Below are positions 1-7,601 of a stretch of 12,460 nt of DNA, in pieces. The stretch comes from CAZSGN01 sp964606415 (GTDB taxonomy: Bacteria > Bacteroidota > Bacteroidia > Bacteroidales > JBBRXJ01). Every line of letters begins with the position of its first letter. Position 1 is the stretch's first letter. The position numbers were made by a program, and so were the translations under genes. The notes under the pieces are model-generated. The model ran no database searches. It was given only the letters and a program-made list of their open reading frames with translations, and was not told the DNA's origin. Location of the stretch: the NCBI GenBank assembly GCA_964606415.1, contig CAZSGN010000065.1:1-12460 (forward strand). The letters run 5' to 3'.

Positions 1-10
1 AAAACGCAAT

Positions 11-32
11 ATTTAAACTACATTTAAACTAC
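11..32. repeat. 11-bp tandem direct repeat, candidate regulator site
   Basis: ATTTAAACTAC occurs twice head to tail (11-21 and 22-32) with no spacer. An 11-bp period is one helical turn, and OmpR/PhoB-family response regulators bind direct repeats of this period (established knowledge). The site lies about 125 bp upstream of the efflux channel gene, so a CusR-like regulator site is an inference. The surroundings are very AT-rich, so chance similarity is possible. Confidence 0.4.
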
Positions 33-78
33 ATGTACAACAATATTTTAACAATGTTTTATATCATTTAAATATTTA

Positions 79-95
79 ACCATTAAAATAATGGT
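79..95. promoter_or_regulatory. Perfect 17-bp inverted repeat, candidate operator
   Basis: ACCATTA-AAA-TAATGGT is a perfect 7-bp inverted repeat around a 3-bp centre. It lies 60 bp upstream of the channel start codon and immediately upstream of a TAnnTTTG-like element (TATTCTTG, 105-112, one mismatch). No clear -33 TTG is visible, so an activator- or repressor-controlled promoter is plausible. A dimeric regulator binding here is inferred. Confidence 0.4.
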
Positions 96-155
96 AGAAC
101 CTATTATTCTTGAAAAGATAAAATCATAATTAGCTTAAAAATTAAATCTCAATAG

Positions 156-1403
156 ATGATGAAGTTATCCTCATATTTAACGGTTTTGACCTTCTTTATT
201 TCGGCTTTTTCGATGATGGCTCAGGAGCCTCTTGACCGCTACCTTCAATGGGCAGCAGAAAATAATGCCGGATTGAAAGCCCGCTTTAATAATTATTATG
301 TGGCGCTTTCTAAAGTCGATCAGGCAGGCGTATTGCCTGATCCGAAAGTCAGTTTTGGTTATTTCATTCAACCGGTTGAGACAAGACTGGGGCCACAAGT
401 ATATAATGTGTCTGTGTCACAGTTCTTCCCCTGGTTTGGCACCCTTTCAGCCGCGGAGGAGGCAACTGTGCAACATGCCAAAGAGGCTTTTGAAGAGTTT
501 GAAGAGGCTCGTTCACGCTTGTTCTATGATGTTCGCGCTGCTTATTATGATCTTTATTTTCTTAATCGTTCTGTTGAGGTCATGAATGAACATATTATAC
601 TGCTTAATCGTCTTGATGAATTGGTGACGATAAAGATGGAGGCCGGAGAATCTGATTTGGTTGATCAGATCAGGATTGAAATGGAATTATTGGATCTGGA
701 AGATCAGCTTGTGTTATTGAAAGATCAATTACAGGATAAAAAAGTGGCGTTAAAAAAACTTATTAATAAGGATAAGTGGCCGGAGCCTGTTCAAGTGGCT
801 TCTGCTCTTCCGGATGACTCCCTCGTGCTGTCAAAAGATCGTATCTGGGACAGTATCCAGATGAATAATCAGCAATTACTGGCTTTGAAATTTCGGGAGG
901 CTCGTTATGTGTCCAGGGAGAAGGAAGAGCAAAGGGCTGCAAGGCCGTCTTTTTCTTTAGGGATCGATTATATTGGGATTGGAGAACAGGCAGGAGTTGA
1001 TGGTGCTGGTAAAGATGCTGTTGTTTTTCCTAAGGTAGGGATAAGCATACCTTTGTTCCGGAAAAAATATGCTTCACGTATAAAAGAAATGGTTTTACAA
1101 CAAGAAAAAGCACAAAATGATCAGACCGATAAACTTAATCATTTAGAGGTTCTTTTTGAAGAGACTTATACTGATTATGAGGACAGTAAGAGAAAAATTC
1201 GCCTGCATCAACGTCAGCTTAAACTGGCGAGTAAGGCATTGGATCTTCTTCAGACTGGTTATGCGACCGGGGAAGAGGAGTTTGACGAGCTGATCAGCAT
1301 GGAACGTGAATTATTAAAACATAAAATTGAAATGGTAAAAGCTAAGCGTAACTGGCAATCCGCCATAGCTTTTCTTAACTATTTAATGGGCAGGCAATTA
1401 TAG
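156..1403 (+). CDS. TolC-family outer-membrane efflux channel (CusC-like)
   Basis: A 415-residue protein with an N-terminal signal peptide (hydrophobic residues about 6-19, likely cleavage after A22 in SMMA-QEP). The mature protein shows the outer membrane efflux protein pattern. There are two long alpha-helical coiled stretches (about 100-200 and 310-400), each bracketed by short beta-type segments such as DPKVSFGY and PSFSLGIDYIGIG. The length is normal for the family. It would form the trimeric outer-membrane duct of an RND efflux system. The next gene on the same strand, 131 bp downstream, is a heavy-metal CusB-type adaptor, so metal export (Cu/Ag or Co/Zn/Cd) is the likely role, although the channel itself does not show its substrate. 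ATG 156 and ATG 159 are both possible starts. No RND pump gene is adjacent inside the window. Confidence 0.9.
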   Translation: MMKLSSYLTVLTFFISAFSMMAQEPLDRYLQWAAENNAGLKARFNNYYVALSKVDQAGVLPDPKVSFGYFIQPVETRLGPQVYNVSVSQFFPWFGTLSAAEEATVQHAKEAFEEFEEARSRLFYDVRAAYYDLYFLNRSVEVMNEHIILLNRLDELVTIKMEAGESDLVDQIRIEMELLDLEDQLVLLKDQLQDKKVALKKLINKDKWPEPVQVASALPDDSLVLSKDRIWDSIQMNNQQLLALKFREARYVSREKEEQRAARPSFSLGIDYIGIGEQAGVDGAGKDAVVFPKVGISIPLFRKKYASRIKEMVLQQEKAQNDQTDKLNHLEVLFEETYTDYEDSKRKIRLHQRQLKLASKALDLLQTGYATGEEEFDELISMERELLKHKIEMVKAKRNWQSAIAFLNYLMGRQL

Positions 1404-1534
1404 TGGTAATTTATATATAACAAAAGAATGATAATAATGATAAAACAGATTCATTAAACAGTCAATATATGCTGAAAGCGCTTTACAATGAATAGACAGG
1501 ATCGTTGATAAATATCAATAATAAACATAGAAAA

Positions 1535-3313
1535 ATGAGAAATATTAAGAAAAACATAAAAATTATTCTCCCGGCACTGGTTGTGGGAGTGGTATTAGGT
1601 TGGTTATTTTTTGGCGCTTCCGGGAAACGCGATGATCATGCAGACCATGATCATGATCAGGAAGTTTCGGAAACAACTTACACATGTTCTATGCATCCAC
1701 AGATCAGGCAGGATGAGCCCGGGCAGTGTCCAATATGTGGAATGGATTTGATTCCGGCAGAAGAGGCTGAAAAAAGCACCGAAACGGTTTCTCCTGATGC
1801 CATTAAAATGTCTGAAGCTGCAATGAAAATCGCAGATATCCAGACCATGAAAGTCCGAAAGGATTATTCTGATAAAAAGGTTTATCTGCTTGGCCGGGTG
1901 AAACCTGATGAAAGGGAAATTGTTGAATTAACGGCTCGTTTTGGTGGCCGGATTGAGAAGTTGTTTGTTAATTTTAAAGGAGAGCGGGTTGAAAAAGGTG
2001 AGCTCCTGGCAAGTATTTATTCTCCCGACCTGGTTTCAGCGCAAAAAGAATTGCTTGAGGCGGTTGAGTATAAAGATTCAAATCCTAAAATCTATAAAGC
2101 GACAAAGAACAAATTAAAGTTGTGGGATCTCTCGGAAGAACAGATCAGTGCGATTATAGAGGAGGGTGCTGTTCAGTATTATTTTAATGTTCGTGCACCT
2201 GTTTCCGGCACAGTTACCCGGCGAAATGTGAGTCAAGGGGATTATGTTGAAAAGGGAAACGCACTTTTTCAGATCATGGATCTGACCAAATTGTGGGTGA
2301 TGTTTGAGGCTTATGAAAGTGATTTAATTTGGTTGAGAGAGGGTGATCAGGTTGAATTCACCGTACAGTCTTTGCCAGCACATTCATTTTCTGGCAAAAT
2401 TTCTCATATCGATCCCTATATTGATCCTGAAACACGAATTGCACGTGCACGTGTTGAGGTTGATAACCGGGGTCGTAAGCTGAAACCGGAGATGTTTGCC
2501 AATGGCATCATTAAACCGCAGGTTCATAATAAAGAAAAAGAATTATTAATCCCTCGGACAGCTGTGCTTTGGACAGGCAAAAAAGCAGTGGTTTATGTTA
2601 AGAAAGAGGGGGTTGAGGAACCGTCTTTTCTTTACCGGGAGATTGGGCTTGGGCCGCAAGCCGGTGATTTTTATATTGTGGAAGAAGGGCTTGAAGAAGG
2701 GGAAGTGATTGCAGTTAATGGGGTCTTTAAGATTGATGCTGCTGCCCAGTTGGCTGGCAAAAAAAGTATGATGAATCCTGCTGGTGAAGAGAGCAGCACT
2801 GGCCATCATCATGATGGTGGTGCAGCGGGAAAAGATGATGTAAATAATATAGCAAACGTTGAACAAGAATTTGTTGAGCAACTGGATGTTGTTTATCAGC
2901 GTTATCTCCTGATGAATGATGCTTTTGTTGCTTCAGATCCGGAAAAAGTAACAGAGAAAGCTAAGAAAGTAAAAGAGGCACTTGGGCAGGTAGATATGAA
3001 TTTGGTTGAAGGAGATGCCCATGAATTATGGATGGAGCAAGCCGGAACGCTTAAAAATTCATTGAATAAGATTATTGAAAAAGATGATCTTGAAGAGAAG
3101 AGAAAGGCTTTTTCAACGTTAAACCTTGCTTTTTATAAGATTGTCAAATCTTTTCGTTTAAATGAAGATAAAGTTTATTATCAGTATTGCCCCATGGCTT
3201 TTGATGATGAGGGGGCTTATTGGTTTAGTGATCAGCAGGATATCCGCAATCCTTATTTTGGCGACCAAATGTTAAAATGTGGAGAAACAAGGGAAACTTT
3301 TGAGTTTGAGTAA
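1535..3313 (+). CDS. CusB/CzcB-type heavy-metal efflux periplasmic adaptor with HMBD and DUF3347 domains
   Basis: A 592-residue membrane-fusion protein of a heavy-metal RND efflux system. Domains in order: N-terminal membrane anchor (about 8-26); a His/Asp-rich stretch (35-41); a heavy-metal-binding domain with C51-S-M-H54 and C65-P-I-C68-G-M; the adaptor core, with barrel-sandwich halves (KLFVNFKGERVEKGELL near 145 and VRAPVSGTV near 230) around a helical hairpin, then a beta-barrel; a linker with H424-H426; and a C-terminal DUF3347-like domain (about 446-590) with C552-PMA, NPYFG and C582-GE. The adaptor links the inner-membrane pump to the TolC channel and may pass metal ions to it. I chose ATG 1535 because the membrane anchor begins directly after it; a TTG at 1505 would add ten polar residues. 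Copper or silver is the likeliest substrate from the Cys/Met/His content, but this is inferred. Confidence 0.92.
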   Translation: MRNIKKNIKIILPALVVGVVLGWLFFGASGKRDDHADHDHDQEVSETTYTCSMHPQIRQDEPGQCPICGMDLIPAEEAEKSTETVSPDAIKMSEAAMKIADIQTMKVRKDYSDKKVYLLGRVKPDEREIVELTARFGGRIEKLFVNFKGERVEKGELLASIYSPDLVSAQKELLEAVEYKDSNPKIYKATKNKLKLWDLSEEQISAIIEEGAVQYYFNVRAPVSGTVTRRNVSQGDYVEKGNALFQIMDLTKLWVMFEAYESDLIWLREGDQVEFTVQSLPAHSFSGKISHIDPYIDPETRIARARVEVDNRGRKLKPEMFANGIIKPQVHNKEKELLIPRTAVLWTGKKAVVYVKKEGVEEPSFLYREIGLGPQAGDFYIVEEGLEEGEVIAVNGVFKIDAAAQLAGKKSMMNPAGEESSTGHHHDGGAAGKDDVNNIANVEQEFVEQLDVVYQRYLLMNDAFVASDPEKVTEKAKKVKEALGQVDMNLVEGDAHELWMEQAGTLKNSLNKIIEKDDLEEKRKAFSTLNLAFYKIVKSFRLNEDKVYYQYCPMAFDDEGAYWFSDQQDIRNPYFGDQMLKCGETRETFEFE

Positions 3314-3512
3314 CATTGTTGTCCGTTAAAATTTTATGAGATTTATCCCTTTGGCACCCATGCCATCTACTATGTCATTTTCTCTTGTGCTTTCATGAAT
3401 CTTAAACTTCGAAATGGCGTGTTATTCAGCGTTTTTCCTGTTTCCGCCCATTTTTGCAACGGTAGTATCCCTAAAAGTGTGTATTTGCTATCTTGAATTA
3501 TTAAAAAAATGT
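3314..3512. other. Non-coding space between convergent transcription units
   Basis: This is AT-rich spacer between the adaptor gene (+) and the lipoprotein operon (-). A weak TGGCA-CCCA-TGCCA hairpin (around 3352-3365) has no following T-run, so it is not a convincing terminator for the + strand. A short + frame from 3414 runs into the opposite-strand lipoprotein gene and looks spurious. I see no RNA gene. Confidence 0.5.
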
Positions 3513-3544
3513 AAAAACAGGCCATTGTTGTCAATGACCTGTTT
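3513..3544 (-). terminator. Intrinsic terminator of the minus-strand metal operon
   Basis: An 11-bp stem (3516-3526 with 3533-3543) closes a 6-nt loop, with one internal non-Watson-Crick position (3522/3537). On the minus-strand RNA this position is a tolerated G-U wobble; on the plus strand it is a C-A mismatch. On the minus strand the hairpin is followed by TTTTTACATTTTTTT. It begins 18 bp after the lipoprotein stop codon, so it should end that operon. On the plus strand it may act weakly for the adaptor gene. Confidence 0.75.
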
Positions 3545-3561
3545 ATTTATGTTTTATGAGG

Positions 3562-4008
3562 CTATTCTAGTATTATATCTTTTACAGCCTGCGTGGTGTT
3601 GCCAGCATTATCGGTGCAATAAACCACAAAATGGTAGTCTCCTGCTTCCGTGGGTTCATCGTTGATTAGGGAGTCTATTTTAACTTCATGATGATCAATG
3701 GGGATGTTTTTCAAACCCTTATCAAAATTCCATGTTTCCTTATAGAAAAAATGTTCAGTACCTGATTTCTGATGGTCATGATGATCTTCATTGGAATGAA
3801 TCTCAATGGTATAAGATCCCAGTTCAGTATCATCAGTAAAATCTGCATCAAAATGAACATGATCTCCTATCTGAAGTGTGTCGCCGTTGTCAGGCTCATG
3901 AATATCTATGGTTGGTTTGGTGTTATCTGTTGCCTCATCATCCTGGCAGGATTGAATCAACAAAAAGCTGAAGGCTGATATAGCCAGTATTTTTATTGTT
4001 TGTATCAT
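3562..4008 (-). CDS. DUF4625-like His-rich lipoprotein
   Basis: A 148-residue exported lipoprotein. The signal peptide (about 5-19) ends in the lipobox-like IQSC, with C21 as the lipidated residue. QDDE follows, an acidic start common in Bacteroidetes surface lipoproteins. The rest is one beta-sandwich-like domain resembling DUF4625: KPTIDIHEPDNGDTLQIGD near 31-49, a Thr/Asp-rich strand region, and the closing GDYHFVVYCTDNAGN (123-137). It is rich in His (H71, H76, H77, H79, H86, H106, H107), many within an acidic loop, which suggests metal binding (inference). It is the last gene of the minus-strand operon, 12 bp after the preceding small gene, and is followed by a terminator. A role as a surface or periplasmic partner of the TonB receptor is plausible. 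The biochemical function is unknown. Confidence 0.8.
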   Translation of the reverse strand: MIQTIKILAISAFSFLLIQSCQDDEATDNTKPTIDIHEPDNGDTLQIGDHVHFDADFTDDTELGSYTIEIHSNEDHHDHQKSGTEHFFYKETWNFDKGLKNIPIDHHEVKIDSLINDEPTEAGDYHFVVYCTDNAGNTTQAVKDIILE

Positions 4009-4020
4009 TGTTATATCGTT

Positions 4021-4404
4021 TTATGCATTGTTTATGGCATTATAAATAGTAATTCCCGGTTTAATCCGGATTATTTGATTTGGAATATCATTAAGAACAA
4101 TAGGAGGATCCCTGGTATGGGATTCAATGTGCAAGACTCTTTTTGAACTGATTATTAGATCCGGATAGTGATAGATTTTTTCCGGGATATAGATGGTTCG
4201 TTTTATTTGTAGAATGAAAGGTGAAAACTGGACTATTTTAAATGGGCAGTCATCCTGTATGGTATTAAAAGTAGTTTTATAATTATCTTCATGTGTGTGT
4301 ACATGATGCCGGATAAAATGAATATCACGGCTAAATTGAATCCATAATAATAAAATGGTGAGGAATATAGCAAGGATTCCTGATATGTTATTCCGTCTTT
4401 CCAT
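4021..4404 (-). CDS. Small His-rich membrane or exported protein, paralogue of the gene at 6855-7178
   Basis: A 127-residue protein of unknown function. One hydrophobic segment (about 9-22) acts as a signal anchor or uncleaved signal. It is followed by I28-H29, H33, H34, H36, H38, E39, then C53-P54 and later R98-x-P-P. These markers match, within one residue, the positions in the small protein at the other end of the operon (I28-H29, H33-H36, E39, C52-P53, R99-x-P-P), so the two are diverged paralogues. This copy lacks the second Cys of the CPxC motif (CPFK here) and the later Cys cluster. I chose ATG 4404, giving a 17-bp overlap with the receptor gene's 3' end, which suggests translational coupling. 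A TTG at 4416 is a less likely alternative. A metal-related role is inferred from His content and context. Confidence 0.75.
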   Translation of the reverse strand: MERRNNISGILAIFLTILLLWIQFSRDIHFIRHHVHTHEDNYKTTFNTIQDDCPFKIVQFSPFILQIKRTIYIPEKIYHYPDLIISSKRVLHIESHTRDPPIVLNDIPNQIIRIKPGITIYNAINNA

Positions 4405-6814
4405 GGTAATGTTCAAAAGGGATTTTGAGGCTTAATATAAAATTTCTGCCTGGTTCTGGCATCTCCAGGTACCTGTAGAAGCTGATGTGGTCATAGTATT
4501 GTCTGTCAAATAGGTTGTTTACTTTGAAAAGCAGCCGAAAGTGTTGTTTGAATAATGCAATATAGCTGCTGAAAGAGAAATTCCAGGACATGTAACCGGG
4601 TGTAGGCAGCTCATTGATTGCATGGTTATCCTGGTCTGCCACCCATTCTGTTTCGATCTTAATCTCGTTTTGGTTCAGGAACCAACCTAACTGGTTGGGC
4701 ATGTAGATAATTTCTGACAGTATTTTGGATGGAGGTGTAAAAGGCAGTGTGTACCGTTTTGCCGGGTCAGAATCCATGCGGTATGTTTCTATATGTTCCC
4801 CGTTTAGTCCCAACCGGAAAACCTGGCTTATCTGATATTTAAGATGAAATTCTCCACCGTAGCGAAGTGCTGGATTCTGCACATAGGCGTAAATATACCC
4901 GGCATCAAAGAAAGGCGCTGGTTTTAGTGTTGGTCTGAGATAGATGAAATTGGAGAAATACTGTATAAAAGGGCTTATGGATAATTCCCAGCGTGGCCGT
5001 TGGATGATGCCTGATAGATCCATTTGGTATCCTTTTTCGGATGTTAATCTGGCATTTCCTTGCTCATAGCGAAAAGAACCATGGTGTATTCCATTGGCAG
5101 CCAGTTCCATTGCGTTGGGTGTGCGAAAGCTTTTCCCGGCATTCGCTTTGAATGACACGTTTTTGGTAAACTTGTGGTTAATTCCTATGCTCCATATTAT
5201 GTCATGAAAGCTTCGTTCTACATCATTGCTTCTGTAAATATAAGTCTCTTTTTTTGTTTTAGTCCAGTTATTATAGTACCTGTCCAGAAAATTCGCAGCA
5301 TAAGTATCACGATAGGGGGAGATGTTTGTAATTCCCAGGTCATATCTTATTCCGGCACTCAGCATAGTTTGTGCTGAAAGGTTCCATTCCGGATAAAAAT
5401 AAATACCATGATGATGGCTTTGGTATTCTGGCATTAAGAAGGCATAGCCCTTGATGGTATTGCTTTTGAATTGATTGTCTGCTCCTGCCTGGATGTTCCA
5501 CTCATCATTGATTTTTTGCTGATACCGAAGATTGATGTTGCCTGTGTTCAGCATGAAATCCAGTTCCAGGTTGGGATTATTTAATGGGGGTTCCTGGTCA
5601 GGGTAGTGGGTATGGAAATTACTCCATTCCTGTCGGTGATTCAATTGGTAGGCCAGGTCAATATTCCATCTCCCTCTGCCTTGTTCCAGCTTTGTGGATG
5701 AGATTACCTTTAAATGATCTACATTTTGATAGGGCAGTTTAATATTATGCATGTTATGGTCATTTTTAAGGTCTTCCATATCCGGAATGCCATGAGCTCC
5801 CGGGAAGAATCCTGATTTTTGGTGCACATGGCTAAAGGTCAGGTCTGTTCTCCCCCAGCTTTTTATCCACCCGTTGGTCATGCTTAAATTATATTCTCTG
5901 CCCGCGGTATTTTTTGGTCTCTCCTTGTTTAGTGGCATTTTTCTGGACAGGTAGATAATTGTGTCTTTGGGTACCCGGTAGTCACCGAACAATTTACCTG
6001 TTGCCCGTATTTTAAAAAACCAGTCATCGTTTCTGTTGGTCAGCATTATTGAGCTACCGGCTAATTGATTGTTACTTTGTCCATTGAACAGAACTTCACC
6101 CCTGAGGGTAGATCTGGCAGGTATAAAGGGGGCTTTGATTTTTACAACCCCGCCAATTGCATCGGAGCCGTATATGACTGAAGCTGGTCCTTTGATGATT
6201 TCCAGCCTTTCAATGTTATATTGATCAATAGCCAGTCCGTGGTCTGCACCCCATTGTTGTCCTTCCTGTTTTATTCCTCGTTCGGTCACTACTACACGAT
6301 TAAAGCTAAGTCCTCTGATAACTGGCTTGGAGAAACCGGATCCGATGTTCATGGATGATACGCCAGGTAAATTTTTGATGGACTGCATTAATGAATTGCC
6401 CGCATTCTTTTCTATAAACCCGACATTAATGATTTCAATGGGGACGGGTGTTTCTTGATGCCTGCGAGAAGAGTAGGCATCGTGAATAACTATCTCGTCA
6501 ATGTTATGCATGCCGGGTTTGAGCCTGATGATGATTTTGCCTGTCTCGTCTGGGGCTATGGTGTCCAGGGACGGCTGGTATCCAACATAAGTGGTTTTGA
6601 TGATGACTTGTTTGTCAGGGGTCATTTCTTGAAGAACAAAGTCTCCCTTATCATCGGTTACAATTCCTATATTTGTTTGTTGAATGGTAATGCTGGCACC
6701 GGGAAGATTCTTGCCATCAGCGCTTTTAACCCTGCCTTTTAGTATTCGGGCTTGCCCGTGTAAATGAATATTGCCTGCTAAAATAAATAGCAGGAACAGT
6801 AGTGTGCGATACAT
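4388..6814 (-). CDS. TonB-dependent outer-membrane receptor, probable metal-uptake type
   Basis: An 808-residue protein with a signal peptide (MYRTLLFLLFILAG, ending near Q21). A carboxypeptidase-regulatory-like beta domain follows (about 24-100, LKGRVKSADGKNLPGASI). The plug domain (about 118-228) contains LPGVSS, IRGLS and GPASVIYGSDAIGGVVKI. A long beta-barrel runs to an aromatic-rich C-terminus. The barrel region has many His in probable external loops (H329, H331, H341, H353, H356, H367, H401, H403, H467-H469) and the FRTPNAMELAANGIHHG stretch, seen in receptors related to ZnuD-type metal receptors (family knowledge, recalled). It is flanked by two small His-rich proteins and a His-rich lipoprotein in one operon. 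Zinc or copper uptake is therefore favoured, but a metallophore remains possible. I chose ATG 6814 because the signal peptide starts there; an upstream in-frame start at 6883 would place 23 polar residues before it. Confidence 0.92.
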   Translation of the reverse strand: MYRTLLFLLFILAGNIHLHGQARILKGRVKSADGKNLPGASITIQQTNIGIVTDDKGDFVLQEMTPDKQVIIKTTYVGYQPSLDTIAPDETGKIIIRLKPGMHNIDEIVIHDAYSSRRHQETPVPIEIINVGFIEKNAGNSLMQSIKNLPGVSSMNIGSGFSKPVIRGLSFNRVVVTERGIKQEGQQWGADHGLAIDQYNIERLEIIKGPASVIYGSDAIGGVVKIKAPFIPARSTLRGEVLFNGQSNNQLAGSSIMLTNRNDDWFFKIRATGKLFGDYRVPKDTIIYLSRKMPLNKERPKNTAGREYNLSMTNGWIKSWGRTDLTFSHVHQKSGFFPGAHGIPDMEDLKNDHNMHNIKLPYQNVDHLKVISSTKLEQGRGRWNIDLAYQLNHRQEWSNFHTHYPDQEPPLNNPNLELDFMLNTGNINLRYQQKINDEWNIQAGADNQFKSNTIKGYAFLMPEYQSHHHGIYFYPEWNLSAQTMLSAGIRYDLGITNISPYRDTYAANFLDRYYNNWTKTKKETYIYRSNDVERSFHDIIWSIGINHKFTKNVSFKANAGKSFRTPNAMELAANGIHHGSFRYEQGNARLTSEKGYQMDLSGIIQRPRWELSISPFIQYFSNFIYLRPTLKPAPFFDAGYIYAYVQNPALRYGGEFHLKYQISQVFRLGLNGEHIETYRMDSDPAKRYTLPFTPPSKILSEIIYMPNQLGWFLNQNEIKIETEWVADQDNHAINELPTPGYMSWNFSFSSYIALFKQHFRLLFKVNNLFDRQYYDHISFYRYLEMPEPGRNFILSLKIPFEHYHGKTE

Positions 6815-6854
6815 ATTGATGGTTAAATGTTGATCAATCGATGGACTTAACTTG

Positions 6855-7178
6855 TCAGGATTGATTCGCAAGGGGTGGGGCACGGAGATTAAAATGCCTG
6901 AAAACCATCATGAACGGTGTAATGCTGGTGGAGCAGCATTTGCAGGCAGCAAGCGATTGGTAAGGACGCACTATTTGCCCGGGTTCCTCAAAAAATTTGG
7001 CAAATGAAAATGAACAAACCGGGCACTTGTTTTCTATTTTATCCTGATGGGATTGCTGATGCTCACATTTATGATGATGGTGCTTAATCTGGTGTATCGA
7101 TTGTGCTGATAAAGGTACTACTACCAGCAAAATAAGTAATATAGAGATGAGATATTTATAGGGGTGGTTGCTGGACAT
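6855..7178 (-). CDS. Small exported His/Cys-rich protein, first gene of the receptor operon
   Basis: A 107-residue protein of unknown function. It has a signal peptide or anchor (about 9-25, ending LSAQ). It continues with I28-H29, H33-H36, C38, H40 and H44, then C52-P-V-C55, an aromatic stretch (SFSFAKFF), a Cys cluster C79, C81, C82, and R99-A-P-P near the end. The His run plus CPxC and CxCC resembles a small periplasmic metal-binding or metal-sensing protein (inference). It is first in the minus-strand operon, 40 bp upstream of the TonB receptor start. It aligns along its length with the small protein encoded after the receptor (4021-4404). ATG 7178 directly precedes the signal sequence. 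Confidence 0.75.
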   Translation of the reverse strand: MSSNHPYKYLISILLILLVVVPLSAQSIHQIKHHHHKCEHQQSHQDKIENKCPVCSFSFAKFFEEPGQIVRPYQSLAACKCCSTSITPFMMVFRHFNLRAPPLANQS

Positions 7179-7231
7179 GAACTTTACTCATTTATTTCTT
7201 GTTCAAAATTACGGAATTTTGGTTCATTATT

Positions 7232-7239
7232 CAAATTTA
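7232..7239 (-). promoter_or_regulatory. Bacteroidetes -7 element for the receptor operon
   Basis: On the minus strand this reads TAAATTTG, a perfect match to the Bacteroidetes -7 consensus TAnnTTTG, about 54 bp upstream of the ATG at 7178. The -33 region at the expected distance (7260-7265) reads CTTTCT, a poor match to TTTG. A full promoter is therefore likely but may need an activator. Confidence 0.45.
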
Positions 7240-7568
7240 CCCCGGGTATTTATAGAAGGAGAAAGTTTTTTAACTCCATCCCGGATCCTGATCTTTGTTC
7301 GTCTTCTCCCTGTAGTTTAGCAGTCATTTTTATCATGATAGTTATAATGTGGATGGATCATTTTTTATCACCACTATTTAAAATTAGTCTAAATTTAATT
7401 AACTTTGTTTTTTAAATTTGATTCTGCCTATAACACTGGGAATTTGATTTATAATGTTAAGGATCGGGGTATATGACCCGAACGAAATAAATTCGAGCGT
7501 CTCGCGAAAAATTACGATATTGTGCAATAACGAACAAATTGGACATAATTGATAAACGATTATTCTTT

Positions 7569-7601
7569 TTTGACAGATTAAAAATTTATAGAATATGTTT
7601 C
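7569..7601 (+). promoter_or_regulatory. Bacteroidetes-type promoter for the carboxylase operon
   Basis: A -33 element TTTG (7569-7572, within TTTTGACA) and a -7-like TATGTTTC (7594-7601, one mismatch to TAnnTTTG) are 21 bp apart, within the usual range for this phylum. The predicted transcription start near 7606 would leave a leader of about 30 nt before ATG 7637. Confidence 0.5.

Noticed and set aside
3..71. Open frame from the window edge on the + strand, possible end of an upstream gene
   Set aside because: It is only about 22 codons of very AT-rich sequence with repeats; it looks non-coding.
1475..1484. 10-bp palindrome AAAGCGCTTT between channel and adaptor genes
   Set aside because: Too short, and without a promoter-like neighbour, to call an operator.
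3352..3365. Small hairpin TGGCA-CCCA-TGCCA after the adaptor gene
   Set aside because: The stem is only 5 bp and no T-run follows, so I do not call it a terminator.
3414..3665. 83-codon open frame on the + strand
   Set aside because: It overlaps the opposite-strand lipoprotein gene and the terminator hairpin, has no recognisable domain, and its composition looks like translated non-coding DNA.
6815..6883. 23-residue N-terminal extension of the TonB receptor
   Set aside because: It would put a polar stretch in front of a clear signal peptide and overlap the preceding gene; ATG 6814 is better.
7164..7415. 83-codon open frame on the + strand in the divergent region
   Set aside because: It starts inside the opposite small gene, spans the likely promoter of the minus operon and encodes no recognisable family.
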